From the IMG/VR virus record IMGVR_UViG_3300006921_000023, positions 1 through 52,236 of that record: a stretch of 52,236 bases of DNA; one strand, written 5' to 3'. This document shows positions 11,301-20,352 of the stretch, piece after piece. The position numbers were made by a program, and so were the translations under genes. Every line of letters starts with the position of its first letter. Position 1 is the first letter of the stretch. Origin of the DNA: a virus. Below the pieces are notes generated by a model. It ran no database searches and was not told where the DNA came from. It saw nothing but the letters and a program-made list of their open reading frames with translations.

Positions 11301-12726
11301 TATTTGTAGTAAAAGTCATATCATTAGTTGTGACTCCAATCCGGTTGTAATTAGTACCAGAATTTGAATCTGCTATAACGATACCACTTCCTGCGTCCGT
11401 ACTTTCAAACCTTGCTACATAATCTAGAGCTGTGGAGAAAACAGCTGCTGGGTGTCCTGTGTCTACGCTTACTTCAAGTCCTGCTTCTCCTGTTGTTACT
11501 ATATCTAATTTAGACGAAGGAGATGTTGTTCCTATACCAATTCGTTGATTTATAGCATCTCCATAAAGATATGTGGCTTCTTGTACTCCCCAAAAACTAC
11601 CACTTATAAACCTAATATTTCTCGATCCATCTATCCTGAAGCCTATTGCATTATTGTGTCGAAATATTGCAGATTCATCGTGATCATAATATGTTTGAGA
11701 TCCTGATTTGAATATTCTTGAGCCTCCGTGATTAGAAGTTCTCATTGTGTGGAAGTTTATACCAGCGCTTTTGGTGTTATCATCAGTACCTACATTTATG
11801 AATGCATGGGCTCCTGATGCAGATACTTGTATATATGTATCGCTTGCATGACCAGCTCCTGATTGAGATGTCGCTGCTTCTCCTATAAACAGTCTATCTG
11901 ATAGTTGTACACGACCAGTGAATTCTCCCGCTTCAAATGAGCCGGTTCCTCCAGCTTTTAGTCCTAACGATGCGGATAGTGCACTCATCGATACCATTCC
12001 ATGAAAATAACTATCATCATCTGTGACAGTCAAATTACCAGATACTTCTATACTTCCAGTAAATTTATGAACATCAGTCGATTCATCACCAAATTCAGAA
12101 TTACCAGTTGAGTATTGTACAGATGTAGATACAATTGTTGTATGAAATTCATCAGCTGTAACGATTCCTTCACAAAAGATATCTCCTCCTGCGTATATAT
12201 CAGCACTTGATGATATTGTTCCTATAACTTCTAATGCTTCTCCTGGTGTTGCTGTGTTAATACCGATTTTATTATCATATGATGCATCTCCACCAATAAA
12301 AAGCGTTGCTGTTCCTGATCCAATTGCACCTGGCATGAATGATAGATTTGAGTTAACTAAACCTAATTGCCTTGATGCAACTAAATTACCGTCAGATGTA
12401 AATATATTACCAGATGAACTATCTACAGTACCAGAACCTATTACTCCCAGCTGCATTGTTCCATCCTCTTGGACGTATACGGTTTTGACATTTCCTGTTG
12501 ATGGATATGTTCCTCCAAGACCTGTGAGTCTAACTGCATTGGATGCAGATATTGGACCATCAAATATTGCCGATCCTGATATGATTTCTAGATTACCGTG
12601 AGATTGTAATCCTCCAGACGCAATCGTTAATCCTAATGGATTATCTGTTCCTTCCTTGAATTGTAAATTACTTCCCGATGAAGTAAATTTATATTTATGT
12701 CCTGCGCCTAATTTTATTATTGCCAT
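8377..12726 (-). CDS. Long fibre-like structural protein with VGIGT repeats
   Basis: This 1449-residue protein has at least five copies of a short repeat of the form R-V-G-I-G-T-x-x-P-x-x-x-L-x-V, for example VGIGTTSPSSKLDI and VGIGTIDPENTLHV, joined by SASG-rich beta segments. Such repeats occur in shafts of phage tail fibres and spikes. The C-terminal 130 residues change character: a compact beta-rich region with GTIVVWKNGKLV, VTGEVKEGDFLTTSD and GTVIAQALE. It resembles a domain seen at the ends of many bacterial and phage repeat proteins, perhaps a trimerisation or capping domain. No enzyme motif is visible. It is the middle of three consecutive fibre-like genes, with one base to the next start. 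The fibre role is inferred from composition and context. Confidence 0.8.
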   Translation of the reverse strand: MAIIKLGAGHKYKFTSSGSNLQFKEGTDNPLGLTIASGGLQSHGNLEIISGSAIFDGPISASNAVRLTGLGGTYPSTGNVKTVYVQEDGTMQLGVIGSGTVDSSSGNIFTSDGNLVASRQLGLVNSNLSFMPGAIGSGTATLFIGGDASYDNKIGINTATPGEALEVIGTISSSADIYAGGDIFCEGIVTADEFHTTIVSTSVQYSTGNSEFGDESTDVHKFTGSIEVSGNLTVTDDDSYFHGMVSMSALSASLGLKAGGTGSFEAGEFTGRVQLSDRLFIGEAATSQSGAGHASDTYIQVSASGAHAFINVGTDDNTKSAGINFHTMRTSNHGGSRIFKSGSQTYYDHDESAIFRHNNAIGFRIDGSRNIRFISGSFWGVQEATYLYGDAINQRIGIGTTSPSSKLDIVTTGEAGLEVSVDTGHPAAVFSTALDYVARFESTDAGSGIVIADSNSGTNYNRIGVTTNDMTFTTNNVEKLSISADGIISASGHISASGNIIIEGGLVVDNSTILRKYTPGWTNAPNHDIIYTGWLANTGDYMSFKAAGNSTSGHGVMMIGDDLFAIGKTNVETASPVADSATAPFNEENWLLADSSGLTVDGNITASADISGSGTGSFSGGGIFGLHSAVGIGTISPIYTLDVEGRNGINSVARFKSTNDKALIIIEDDDTAFSLISKDAKFHIGTGSTDYENFTVWPTQKRVGINTTAPDKPLHVISSDDTPFRVESSDGLTGISFKDNSDDNAIYYSGANDAFYVPTKIALGNTPTGITSESLDIYGGLAMSETPSIGTRRILYMGGETETRGPFNPIVGAIQKSGKCLFLDKEFADGKNDVQVYNNAGSGYVSHSWQPWSQQLADDFFGFSPNGASLTGSVAPNGSGNVIQITYDGGAAVPGDGGFYQVYTGEGKTVVQVFQALIPEGRYLTLAENSQGRDKDSYWLTNTMGTGKWEWYARVNHVGSYELEGHSFSSAGHVYLDEAGPATVWYLASCTAYDMTDQDVDVYRRVGIGTIDPENTLHVKDGDSGQTPDVGYQLTVENSAIAGIEILGGTGHSSRVTFGDSGNGSIGMIKYDHTTDNMFFRTNGTEHTHITSTGIISTSNDIIIESSDPTLYFKDTDGTYNGYVGASNEILYLRGNASGQDVEIRSTNYDNAIFVDDSTQRVGIGLNNPESTLSILGDISASGTIYAARFESSGSATKIDIVDDMIITGSILANGSGSFTNITASLDGVHVSGSVDIILENGPAAFIKTKIGSSDEYHLRNDGDAFQLYNETDDRKEWVADGAGGIGIGVATPHANGFALQVSGAIGTFGDNEHALGTKAVRFSDVFAVQTTVGAIFETGLATEGIGELETGTIVVWKNGKLVASYKEQDKMVMGVTQEGKDEPIILGAEPILVTGEVKEGDFLTTSDKIGHAKAQPDEYLLRTGTVIAQALESSNGESNLIKGMIRKL

Positions 12727-12727
12727 A

Positions 12728-15700
12728 TTATAATCCCGCTGAGCTCTCGTTTACTATCGCAACATTATATTGAATTGCATTTGAAATACTTGCATTCCAA
12801 AATTTATTTGCATTAACTGCCATAGTGGCTCCTGCTACTCCACCTGAATCTGGATCGATGGATATTGCAGCTGTCACTTCTTCCCCTACTTCAATGTTAA
12901 CATCTACGTTTGTTGCATTTGTAACATCTGGTGCTAGTATCCCTTTTATCACTAACGGATCAACTGAATTAGTTTCTGTTATTATTACGTTAAGTGCTTG
13001 CTTTCCTCCTGCCGATCCATCTAGCACTAATGTATATCCACCGGCAGAGGTAGAAGCTGATAGATATTGAGTAAAGTTACTATTTTTAACCTCTACCACT
13101 TGTCCTGATAATACTGATGCTTCCAGTTTACCGGTTAAGAATACATTTTCTCCAAACAATCCATGACCAGGATTTGTTCCTACTTTAGATTCATTTAATC
13201 CAGATAAATCTCCCAGTCTAACTTTTGTTTCTAAATCATAATGTCCACTACCAGTTCTTTCTACTATATCAATAAATGGAGTATCAGAACCGGAAGTTGC
13301 ATTCATAAATATAAATCCTTGATCCTCGGATGCATATGAAACTATTACTTGTGCAGCTGACATTGTTGGAATTGTATGGCCGTTCAAACTTCTCGATACG
13401 TGAAGCGTTGTAGGGTTTGTTGAACTACTATAAACTTGCATAAGTTCTAATGTAAATCCTGTGTCTTCTACTGACTTACAAATTGCATATTCTCCAGCTG
13501 TCCATCCACCTACACTTTCTACTTCAAATGACGCTGATGGAACTCCGTGTACGTTTCCATTCATACTTCCTGATAAATAATCACTACCAGTAGTTACTGT
13601 AGCATTTGCAATTATTACTGCTCCTCCTACCGCACTAATTGTATCTTTTTCAAATACAGCTGTTCTTAGTGTACCTCTAATTTTTGCATTTTCAAATTCA
13701 GCCGTTCCATCACTATCTATCTTCCATCCTTTACCTACACCAGCTCCAAGTAAAGAAGATTCAAAGTTTGCCGTTTGCATTGTTCCTGATGAGCTCAATA
13801 TTATATTACTCGAGCTAAGGAATGTATCACCTATCGCCCATCCACCAATCGTACCTCCAGCTTCTGCTGTTATCTGACCTTGCATTATAACATTACCTTC
13901 TGAGTCTAAATGGAATCCGGAAGAAGATATTTCTATGTTTCCTAAAGCTCCTGAGATAAATTGTGATGTCTCACTTCCGACAAAGAATTTTTGAGCTCGT
14001 ATGTCTAATTCGGATGGATCGGTTCGGAATCTAAAATAGCTACTACTATCCAATACCATCTCCATTCCAATACCTTTATAATCATCTCCTGAGCCATCAT
14101 ATATTGTGGATCCAATCGATCCTGACCACATTAGGATTCCAGATCCCGAACCAACTGATGATGAATGGAATCCTGGATATACTGGGTTTACCGTTCGTAG
14201 ATATGCAGATGCATTACCACCGATTACAAAACCTGAAGCTGCTAGATCAGGTCCTATATCCATTGTACCTGCAAGGAGTCCATTACTAATGTAGGTATTT
14301 CCTCCTACAAAATCTACTTGGGTATATTGGAGATCAACCTCCGACTTAACATTATGCGGATTGTATAATTCAAATTTGAAATCTAATAGATCATCATTAT
14401 GTGTAGTTGGGACGTGTGATACTATCTGAAACTGTTCTGGTGTAAATCCATTACTAGTTTCTGCTTTTAGGGATATGTCTGCAAAATGAATTTCGTAGCC
14501 AGCTTCTACTTTGAATACTGGTTTACCCATTCCATCACGAGATGCTGCGAAGTGATATTCTGAGGTGAATTCTTCTCTTGATGAAGCACTTGATTCCATG
14601 CTTCCTACAAACAATCCAATATCAGGATCGGGGTCTTGAACTGATCCATAGAATCCCGATCCTGATAAGAACACTTTGACACTCAACGGATCGTAGCCAG
14701 ATGTAATTGATGAGTCTGGTGTTCTTTTTAGGATTGATTTATATGATAATCGATACAGAGTTCCTTTTTCAAACTCTACATAATCTTTTGTTGTTACTAA
14801 TACGTAATCATCACCTGATATATTTCCTGACATTGATACTAATAAAGCATTAGCAAATTCTGAATCGTCTCGCGAGAGTGATGGTATCAATGCACCATTG
14901 CCAGCTTCAGCTTGCCAATATGTAGACGGAGTCGTATTAGATTCCATTACTCCCCACGGTGCCTTCATAGTAGTACTTCCTGTATCTACCATAAGCTCTG
15001 ATGCTTCTAGTACATGGTCTCCAATTATTTGATATTCATCTACAGTCCCATTACTTTTTATTTTAGTAACAATTCTATGAACATCTCCTGCTACCGGTAT
15101 TAGATTCTTAAAATCACATACTGCATACGAGTGCGAATTTTCCGTATCTGTATATGTTGGTGGATTGGAATGCGTTATTTGCATTGCACTTGTATTAAAT
15201 CCTTCTACAACATTAGACGTTAATACTGATGTTGGGAGTGGAGTAGGTCCTCCTTTTGTAGCATTTGGGACTACTGTAGATACCGTTATTACTTCAAACG
15301 GAGTACTTAATCGAACTTGAGTTGAATTTATCACGGAATGAATTGTACTTGTATAATTAAGCGTTTCACCAGGATAAAGATCGTTTGAGTTTATTGATGG
15401 ATAAAGACCTTGAATTAAATCCGCCTTAAATTTAACAACTGCTCCTTCCATTGATGCTGAGAAATATGGAGATGCAACATTGAGTCGTGGCAACGATACC
15501 TGCCCACCTTTTGAATTTATTTCATCTGCAGATGGATTAACTGGCATTATTCCAGCTGGATGGCTGTATGATGCAGATTGGATGGATGATGTGACTCTAG
15601 TGCCTATATACGATGAAGAGAAATAAGTTCTTATCTTTTCAGCTACTCTTACCTTTGGCATGTGAGAGAATACTATAGGATCGGTGTTAGGTGCAAATGG

Positions 15701-16189
15701 ATCACATAATAATTGTTTTTGCCATCTAATGTTTGGTCGTACAATCTCAGCATTTGGATTGATGGAGGACTTTCCGTTATAAAAAGGTTCTCCAGTATCC
15801 GGAAAATTTCCTATAATTTTTTTTCCATCTAGATCTACTTTGGCTGTTGCTAGTAGAGTTAGAGTAACTTGTTTGGATGGATAATCATCATACACCCACG
15901 CTGTAACGAGTGAATCTTGGCCTTCCTTTAATCCAGTTATCTCTGTATATATTGCATTTCCAAACTGATCAGCTATTTCTACAAATACTTCAGTTCCTAT
16001 CTGTAGAGTGTTTTCGGTTGGATTGATTTTGAATAGATTTTTCCCTCCGGTTAAAGTGTCCTTTAATCCGGTTACGTTAAAGTATGGGGAGAATGGGGTT
16101 ATACTATCCGTTATATAACACGGATATCGGTCTTGTTCCTGATACCCTAGGTATAAAGCCCTTCTTTTCCACTCATAAGTAAATGCCAT
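12728..16189 (-). CDS. Fibre/tail-attached structural protein
   Basis: This 1153-residue protein has a distinct N-terminal part (about residues 1-200, starting MAFTYEWKRRALYLGYQ) unlike the rest; it may attach to the baseplate or tail. The C-terminal half has serine/glycine-rich beta repeats such as GGWAIGDTFLSSSNIILSSS. These match the GGW/AGW modules of the giant protein encoded two genes downstream, so the two are probably built from shared parts. A GGAG Shine-Dalgarno lies seven bases before the ATG. An ATATTTATTA motif is about 33 bases upstream in the short gap after the Mre11-Rad50 gene, a candidate late promoter for the fibre block. No enzymatic motif is seen. Confidence 0.78.
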   Translation of the reverse strand: MAFTYEWKRRALYLGYQEQDRYPCYITDSITPFSPYFNVTGLKDTLTGGKNLFKINPTENTLQIGTEVFVEIADQFGNAIYTEITGLKEGQDSLVTAWVYDDYPSKQVTLTLLATAKVDLDGKKIIGNFPDTGEPFYNGKSSINPNAEIVRPNIRWQKQLLCDPFAPNTDPIVFSHMPKVRVAEKIRTYFSSSYIGTRVTSSIQSASYSHPAGIMPVNPSADEINSKGGQVSLPRLNVASPYFSASMEGAVVKFKADLIQGLYPSINSNDLYPGETLNYTSTIHSVINSTQVRLSTPFEVITVSTVVPNATKGGPTPLPTSVLTSNVVEGFNTSAMQITHSNPPTYTDTENSHSYAVCDFKNLIPVAGDVHRIVTKIKSNGTVDEYQIIGDHVLEASELMVDTGSTTMKAPWGVMESNTTPSTYWQAEAGNGALIPSLSRDDSEFANALLVSMSGNISGDDYVLVTTKDYVEFEKGTLYRLSYKSILKRTPDSSITSGYDPLSVKVFLSGSGFYGSVQDPDPDIGLFVGSMESSASSREEFTSEYHFAASRDGMGKPVFKVEAGYEIHFADISLKAETSNGFTPEQFQIVSHVPTTHNDDLLDFKFELYNPHNVKSEVDLQYTQVDFVGGNTYISNGLLAGTMDIGPDLAASGFVIGGNASAYLRTVNPVYPGFHSSSVGSGSGILMWSGSIGSTIYDGSGDDYKGIGMEMVLDSSSYFRFRTDPSELDIRAQKFFVGSETSQFISGALGNIEISSSGFHLDSEGNVIMQGQITAEAGGTIGGWAIGDTFLSSSNIILSSSGTMQTANFESSLLGAGVGKGWKIDSDGTAEFENAKIRGTLRTAVFEKDTISAVGGAVIIANATVTTGSDYLSGSMNGNVHGVPSASFEVESVGGWTAGEYAICKSVEDTGFTLELMQVYSSSTNPTTLHVSRSLNGHTIPTMSAAQVIVSYASEDQGFIFMNATSGSDTPFIDIVERTGSGHYDLETKVRLGDLSGLNESKVGTNPGHGLFGENVFLTGKLEASVLSGQVVEVKNSNFTQYLSASTSAGGYTLVLDGSAGGKQALNVIITETNSVDPLVIKGILAPDVTNATNVDVNIEVGEEVTAAISIDPDSGGVAGATMAVNANKFWNASISNAIQYNVAIVNESSAGL

Positions 16190-16221
16190 GCATAATCTCC
16201 AGCTACGTTAGATATTCTATA

Positions 16222-16229
16222 ATAAATAT
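16222..16229 (-). promoter_or_regulatory. Candidate late promoter before the fibre genes
   Basis: The minus strand reads GCATATTTATTATAG in the 41-base gap between the Mre11-Rad50 stop and the 1153-aa fibre gene. Confidence 0.45.
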
Positions 16230-16230
16230 G

Positions 16231-19200
16231 CTAGTACTGAATTTTACTGTAGTTGTTTACTTTCTTAATATCGATTAGATTGTCTACAACATCCCTAACC
16301 GCCTCTAAATGCGATATAATTAGCAGAAAATCGAACTGAGTCTTCAGATAATCGAATAACATAAACATCGAATTAAGATTTTCCGAGTCTAGATTACCTA
16401 ATCCTTCATCAATTGCAAGGAAGTTTGGTTTTGGTAGATTCGATACACTAACCAATGCTGATCTGATTGCGAGTGATGATATAAATTTTTCCATTCCTGA
16501 AGTTAGTTCTAGTGGCCATGATTTATCATCATATACAATGTGTGTGTTTATATTTTTGCCATCTACATGGAATAATATGTTAAATTCAACTATCTGACCT
16601 AGTATATTATTTACCTCATCTTCTATTAGTGGGATAACTTTTGAGATAAGTTCATATGGAACTCCATCTCTTTGAATTGCATCAAGATAATATTCATACG
16701 CTTTATACTTTTCTTCCATTTCATCTGCTTGCTGCATTTTATCCGTGATGCTTTGTTTCGTAGATTCTGCGACTCTTACCGCACTGTGGATATCCATCAA
16801 TTCATCCGAGTGGATCGTGATCATATTAGATACGTGTAATTTATCATCTTCTGCTACCGTTATTCGCTCCGTGACTTTCTCATTGTATATAATGTCTTTT
16901 TTCGCAGTATGATACTCTGATATTTTTGAGTTTACTTGTTCCAATAAAGATTGCTTAGCTTCTAATTTTTCTTTAGCTTCATAATATAAAACTCTACCGG
17001 TAGCTTTTTCTTGTTGGGCTTTTGATAAAACAGTTTGTTGTAGTATCATAAACTCAAATTTCTCTTTTGCTTTGTCGAGGGTCTTTATAAGATTGTCTTG
17101 ATCTGATATCTTATCTAGTAGTCTACGAACTATCACCTTATCCTTTTCTAATTCTTTTGTCGTCTCTTGTGCATCTTTAACAAAAGAATTATTCATACAG
17201 AAATTGCAGTTAGGATCATATTCATGCTTTTCTAAATGACGTAATTTCTCTAGTTTATGTCTTACAACTATTTTTAATTTTTCTAACTCGTGAGATTTAT
17301 CCGAGCGAGTAGATGTGGTTTTTTGTAATAGTTCATAGTCTCCATTTACAGTGTCTTCATTGATACTCTTTAATATACTCATAGTATCATCTATAAGTTT
17401 ATTATTAGCCACTGCTTCTTTTTCATCATTTTTTAATCTAACTTCTATCGCTTGGATATCTTGCGTTAGGAATTCTTGTTTGCGCTTTAAGCTATCAATA
17501 TCACCAGTATCAGGTATTTGCTTATACTTTTGGTTTTCCTTTCTAATCTTAGATTCGAGAGCTGTTTGCCTTTTTACTAATACATTTTTTTCTTTAGTGA
17601 TACTTTTGAATAATTTAGTATTTTCATCAAAACTTTTTACTGCTTGTGATAGTTGGTCATCATAATCTTGTTTTTTGAAATCCTTGAGAAGAATTTGGAC
17701 TTCTTTAATATCTTGTATCGCTAAATCATATAATTCTTCAAATACAGTTACATCTAAAAATTGAGCTAGTAGGTCTTTACGTTGCGATTGTGATAAATCA
17801 ATAAATCCAGTGTTATTATTTTGTACTGATATTGATGTTAGAATAAAATCTTCATATTTTCCTAAATAACTTTGGATAGCTTTGTTGGTGTCTCTACGCT
17901 GTTCTCCATTTAATGATATCTGTTCTTCATTTTCATCATACGTCCAAAAATTTGTAGTTACACTTATTCTACCTTTTAGATATCCCTTTGTAGTTCTTCT
18001 AGCCTTTCGTTCGATTACGAATGTCTGACCTGACACTTCTAATTCTGCTTTGCAGTAGAAATCATTTTTTGTATTATTCATTACCCCTTTGGCATCTGAT
18101 GCTCGACTACATCTATCAAACAAACAATAACACAAAGAGTCTAATAGAGCTGATTTACCAGATGCGTTTGCAGCAAATATTCCATACGTCCCCTTAAAAT
18201 CGTTAAAGTCTACTACATTGTTAGCTCCATAACTAAACATGTTTGAAAATTCAAACTTTTTTATTTGCCAATCTATGTCGCGTGTAACTTCCAGTTGAGA
18301 TAGTTGAGAATTAAGATCTTTATTTATTTTACGTATATGTTTTACAATATCATCGTCGACGTTAAAGTTTCTATCTAAATATTCTTTAATGAGTGAATTT
18401 TGATAATTAACATCCCTAACATTACCAATTGCATTATGTCTTGATTCTCTATCGTTTGCTTTTTGGTCTCGTAGAGAGTCTGTTCTTATGACAGTTACAT
18501 CTGAGATTCTTCTATCTTTTTTTAATGTAGCTAATACTTTTTTAATGTCGGCTTGTGAGGAGTTTGCTGCTTTGATTCTTAATCTTGGTTGCTTTGGCAT
18601 ACCTTCATAATTTTCAGCTACTCCTCCATTTACTAATAGTGTATAGTAAGCGTTATCATTCTCGATATATCTAAACTCACTATTCTTTGTTTCCAGATCC
18701 CATAAGATCCATCCATGGTTAGTCGGATGTTCCCCAAAGTTTTGACATACTAACGAGCTTGCGTAAGCTATCGTTTTCTTTTTATCAAGGTATTGATGTT
18801 TATGAATATCACCTAACATTGCATAGTCAAATCCTTCAAAATCATCTACTGATAAATCACCTTGTAATTCATATCCTACATCAGTTCTTGCACTAGTAAC
18901 TGGTCCGTGATATAATACTATTTTAGTCTTATCATCTGGTACTTGATCTGCTTTAATATATTTTTCTGGATTGTCGAATACCGATTCTACTACAAAATAA
19001 CAATCTGCTATTTCGTATATGTCAGTATCGTATAGGTAATAGAAATTATCTAACTGTAGAGAATTAACTATGGGTGTCAATGCATCTAGTCTATGTTTAT
19101 TATTTAGATTACAATCATGATTACCTGCTATAAGAATTGTAGGAGCTATTTTACTCAATTTAGTAAAGAGTTCACTAGTCATTGAAATAAGCTCTGGACT

Positions 19201-19398
19201 CATCTCCGTTTTTGCGTGAACGATATCTCCCGCTAGATATATCAATCCACCTTCTTTCGGCAAGGTAGCTTTTAGATCCTTGTATAATTTTGTAAATACT
19301 TTTTTATATTCTTTATGACGTTTTACATTTCTGATATGAATGTCAGCTATGTGAGCTATTTTTGTGATTTTGTCAAATCCTACTGCGATCTGTTTCAT
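16231..19398 (-). CDS. Fused Mre11-Rad50 (SbcD-SbcC, gp47-gp46) recombination nuclease
   Basis: One 1055-residue chain joins two proteins that are separate in T4 (gp47 and gp46) and in bacteria (SbcD and SbcC). Residues 1 to about 300 are a calcineurin-type phosphoesterase with metal-ligand motifs ADIH (D19, H21), GD (D58), GNHD (93-95), YHGP and GDIHKH. From about 380 comes the ABC-type ATPase: Walker A AANASGKS (about 410), a long coiled coil split by a zinc-hook CNFC (about 731), a signature-like TSGMEKF, and Walker B FLAIDEGLGNLD (about 1000). The family resects DNA ends for recombination-dependent replication and packaging. The gene shares one base with the primase stop (TAATG). No frameshift or second start is needed, so this is a true fusion. 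Confidence 0.95.
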   Translation of the reverse strand: MKQIAVGFDKITKIAHIADIHIRNVKRHKEYKKVFTKLYKDLKATLPKEGGLIYLAGDIVHAKTEMSPELISMTSELFTKLSKIAPTILIAGNHDCNLNNKHRLDALTPIVNSLQLDNFYYLYDTDIYEIADCYFVVESVFDNPEKYIKADQVPDDKTKIVLYHGPVTSARTDVGYELQGDLSVDDFEGFDYAMLGDIHKHQYLDKKKTIAYASSLVCQNFGEHPTNHGWILWDLETKNSEFRYIENDNAYYTLLVNGGVAENYEGMPKQPRLRIKAANSSQADIKKVLATLKKDRRISDVTVIRTDSLRDQKANDRESRHNAIGNVRDVNYQNSLIKEYLDRNFNVDDDIVKHIRKINKDLNSQLSQLEVTRDIDWQIKKFEFSNMFSYGANNVVDFNDFKGTYGIFAANASGKSALLDSLCYCLFDRCSRASDAKGVMNNTKNDFYCKAELEVSGQTFVIERKARRTTKGYLKGRISVTTNFWTYDENEEQISLNGEQRRDTNKAIQSYLGKYEDFILTSISVQNNNTGFIDLSQSQRKDLLAQFLDVTVFEELYDLAIQDIKEVQILLKDFKKQDYDDQLSQAVKSFDENTKLFKSITKEKNVLVKRQTALESKIRKENQKYKQIPDTGDIDSLKRKQEFLTQDIQAIEVRLKNDEKEAVANNKLIDDTMSILKSINEDTVNGDYELLQKTTSTRSDKSHELEKLKIVVRHKLEKLRHLEKHEYDPNCNFCMNNSFVKDAQETTKELEKDKVIVRRLLDKISDQDNLIKTLDKAKEKFEFMILQQTVLSKAQQEKATGRVLYYEAKEKLEAKQSLLEQVNSKISEYHTAKKDIIYNEKVTERITVAEDDKLHVSNMITIHSDELMDIHSAVRVAESTKQSITDKMQQADEMEEKYKAYEYYLDAIQRDGVPYELISKVIPLIEDEVNNILGQIVEFNILFHVDGKNINTHIVYDDKSWPLELTSGMEKFISSLAIRSALVSVSNLPKPNFLAIDEGLGNLDSENLNSMFMLFDYLKTQFDFLLIISHLEAVRDVVDNLIDIKKVNNYSKIQY

Positions 19399-20315
19399 TA
19401 TCTAAACCTCCCGATTATCTTTTTCTGCATTAGTGAACTTGCCGTCAGTGGTGGTGATGTATTGATATACTGGGTGACTGTGGTGAATCCCAACTCGCTT
19501 GGATCCTTATCCTCCATCTCTACCAATCTTACTTCAACACCATTTGAAATAAGATACTCACACATTTCCAATGCATCATTTACAGCATCAGTGTCTAGTG
19601 CTATATTTATTTGTTTTATTTGTGAGTTAATTATCTTTGACTTTAACGTGTCCATCATCATCTTTCCGAATAATGGAATTGCATTACGTTTAATCGCGAT
19701 TGCATCAAACGCTCCTTCTACGATTGTTATTGGTTCGTTCCAATTTATATATAGATCAAATCCAATAATATCTTTTGACACTTTCGGATTCTTGTGTTTG
19801 AATGAACTATCATTATAATACGTTCTTCCTGTGAAGAAGTTTAGTTGACCGTTAGAATCATAAGATGGAATTATTATCATACCTGCATATAATCCTTTGT
19901 CACAGTATCCTATATTATATTTTAATATATCATATTTTGTAATCCCGCGGTGTTTTGTTAGATAATGAAATGCATTTATAAAATCTGGGTCTTTGGGATT
20001 ACCATTCATAAATGGTATAAATTCTGGTGGTAGTGATAGTACATCATAAGCCTTTTCGATTACCGATCGTTTTGGCTTACCTACTAGATTTTCAACTGCT
20101 TTAAGAATACGCTCTTCAGCTCCAGTCTTTTTTACTAATGCATATATACTTCTACCTTTAGCACCACAAACCCAACATTGCCATTTCTGACTTTCAGTGT
20201 TGACTTGAAGTTTTTTCTTGTGGTGGTGACAGAATGGACAGTTAAATGCTATCTCATTGTTAGACATAGTTCGACCTTGTCCTATTACACCTTGTAAAAC
20301 GGTTTTAATATTCAT
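19398..20315 (-). CDS. DNA primase (DnaG-type, zinc finger plus TOPRIM)
   Basis: The 305-residue protein begins with a CHC2-type zinc-binding region (C26, C29, C47, C50; NCPFC then WQCWVCG). A TOPRIM domain follows, with glutamate in ITIVEGAFDAIAI (about 199) and the DxD in IALDTD (about 242). These are the hallmarks of primases that lay down RNA primers for lagging-strand synthesis; T4 gp61 is similar in size (342 aa). The helicase partner is not in this window. No Shine-Dalgarno is visible before the ATG, and the short gap to the upstream endonuclease gene suggests co-transcription. It overlaps the Mre11-Rad50 start by one base. A DnaG-family primase is near certain; equivalence to gp61 is by analogy. 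Confidence 0.92.
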   Translation of the reverse strand: MNIKTVLQGVIGQGRTMSNNEIAFNCPFCHHHKKKLQVNTESQKWQCWVCGAKGRSIYALVKKTGAEERILKAVENLVGKPKRSVIEKAYDVLSLPPEFIPFMNGNPKDPDFINAFHYLTKHRGITKYDILKYNIGYCDKGLYAGMIIIPSYDSNGQLNFFTGRTYYNDSSFKHKNPKVSKDIIGFDLYINWNEPITIVEGAFDAIAIKRNAIPLFGKMMMDTLKSKIINSQIKQINIALDTDAVNDALEMCEYLISNGVEVRLVEMEDKDPSELGFTTVTQYINTSPPLTASSLMQKKIIGRFR

Positions 20316-20352
20316 TACACTTAATATAGGGAATTTATTTTGATTCTACAAC

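Noticed and set aside
19315-19818. A 167-codon plus-strand frame across the primase/Mre11 junction
   Set aside because: It lies opposite two proteins with clear catalytic motifs and has no motif itself.
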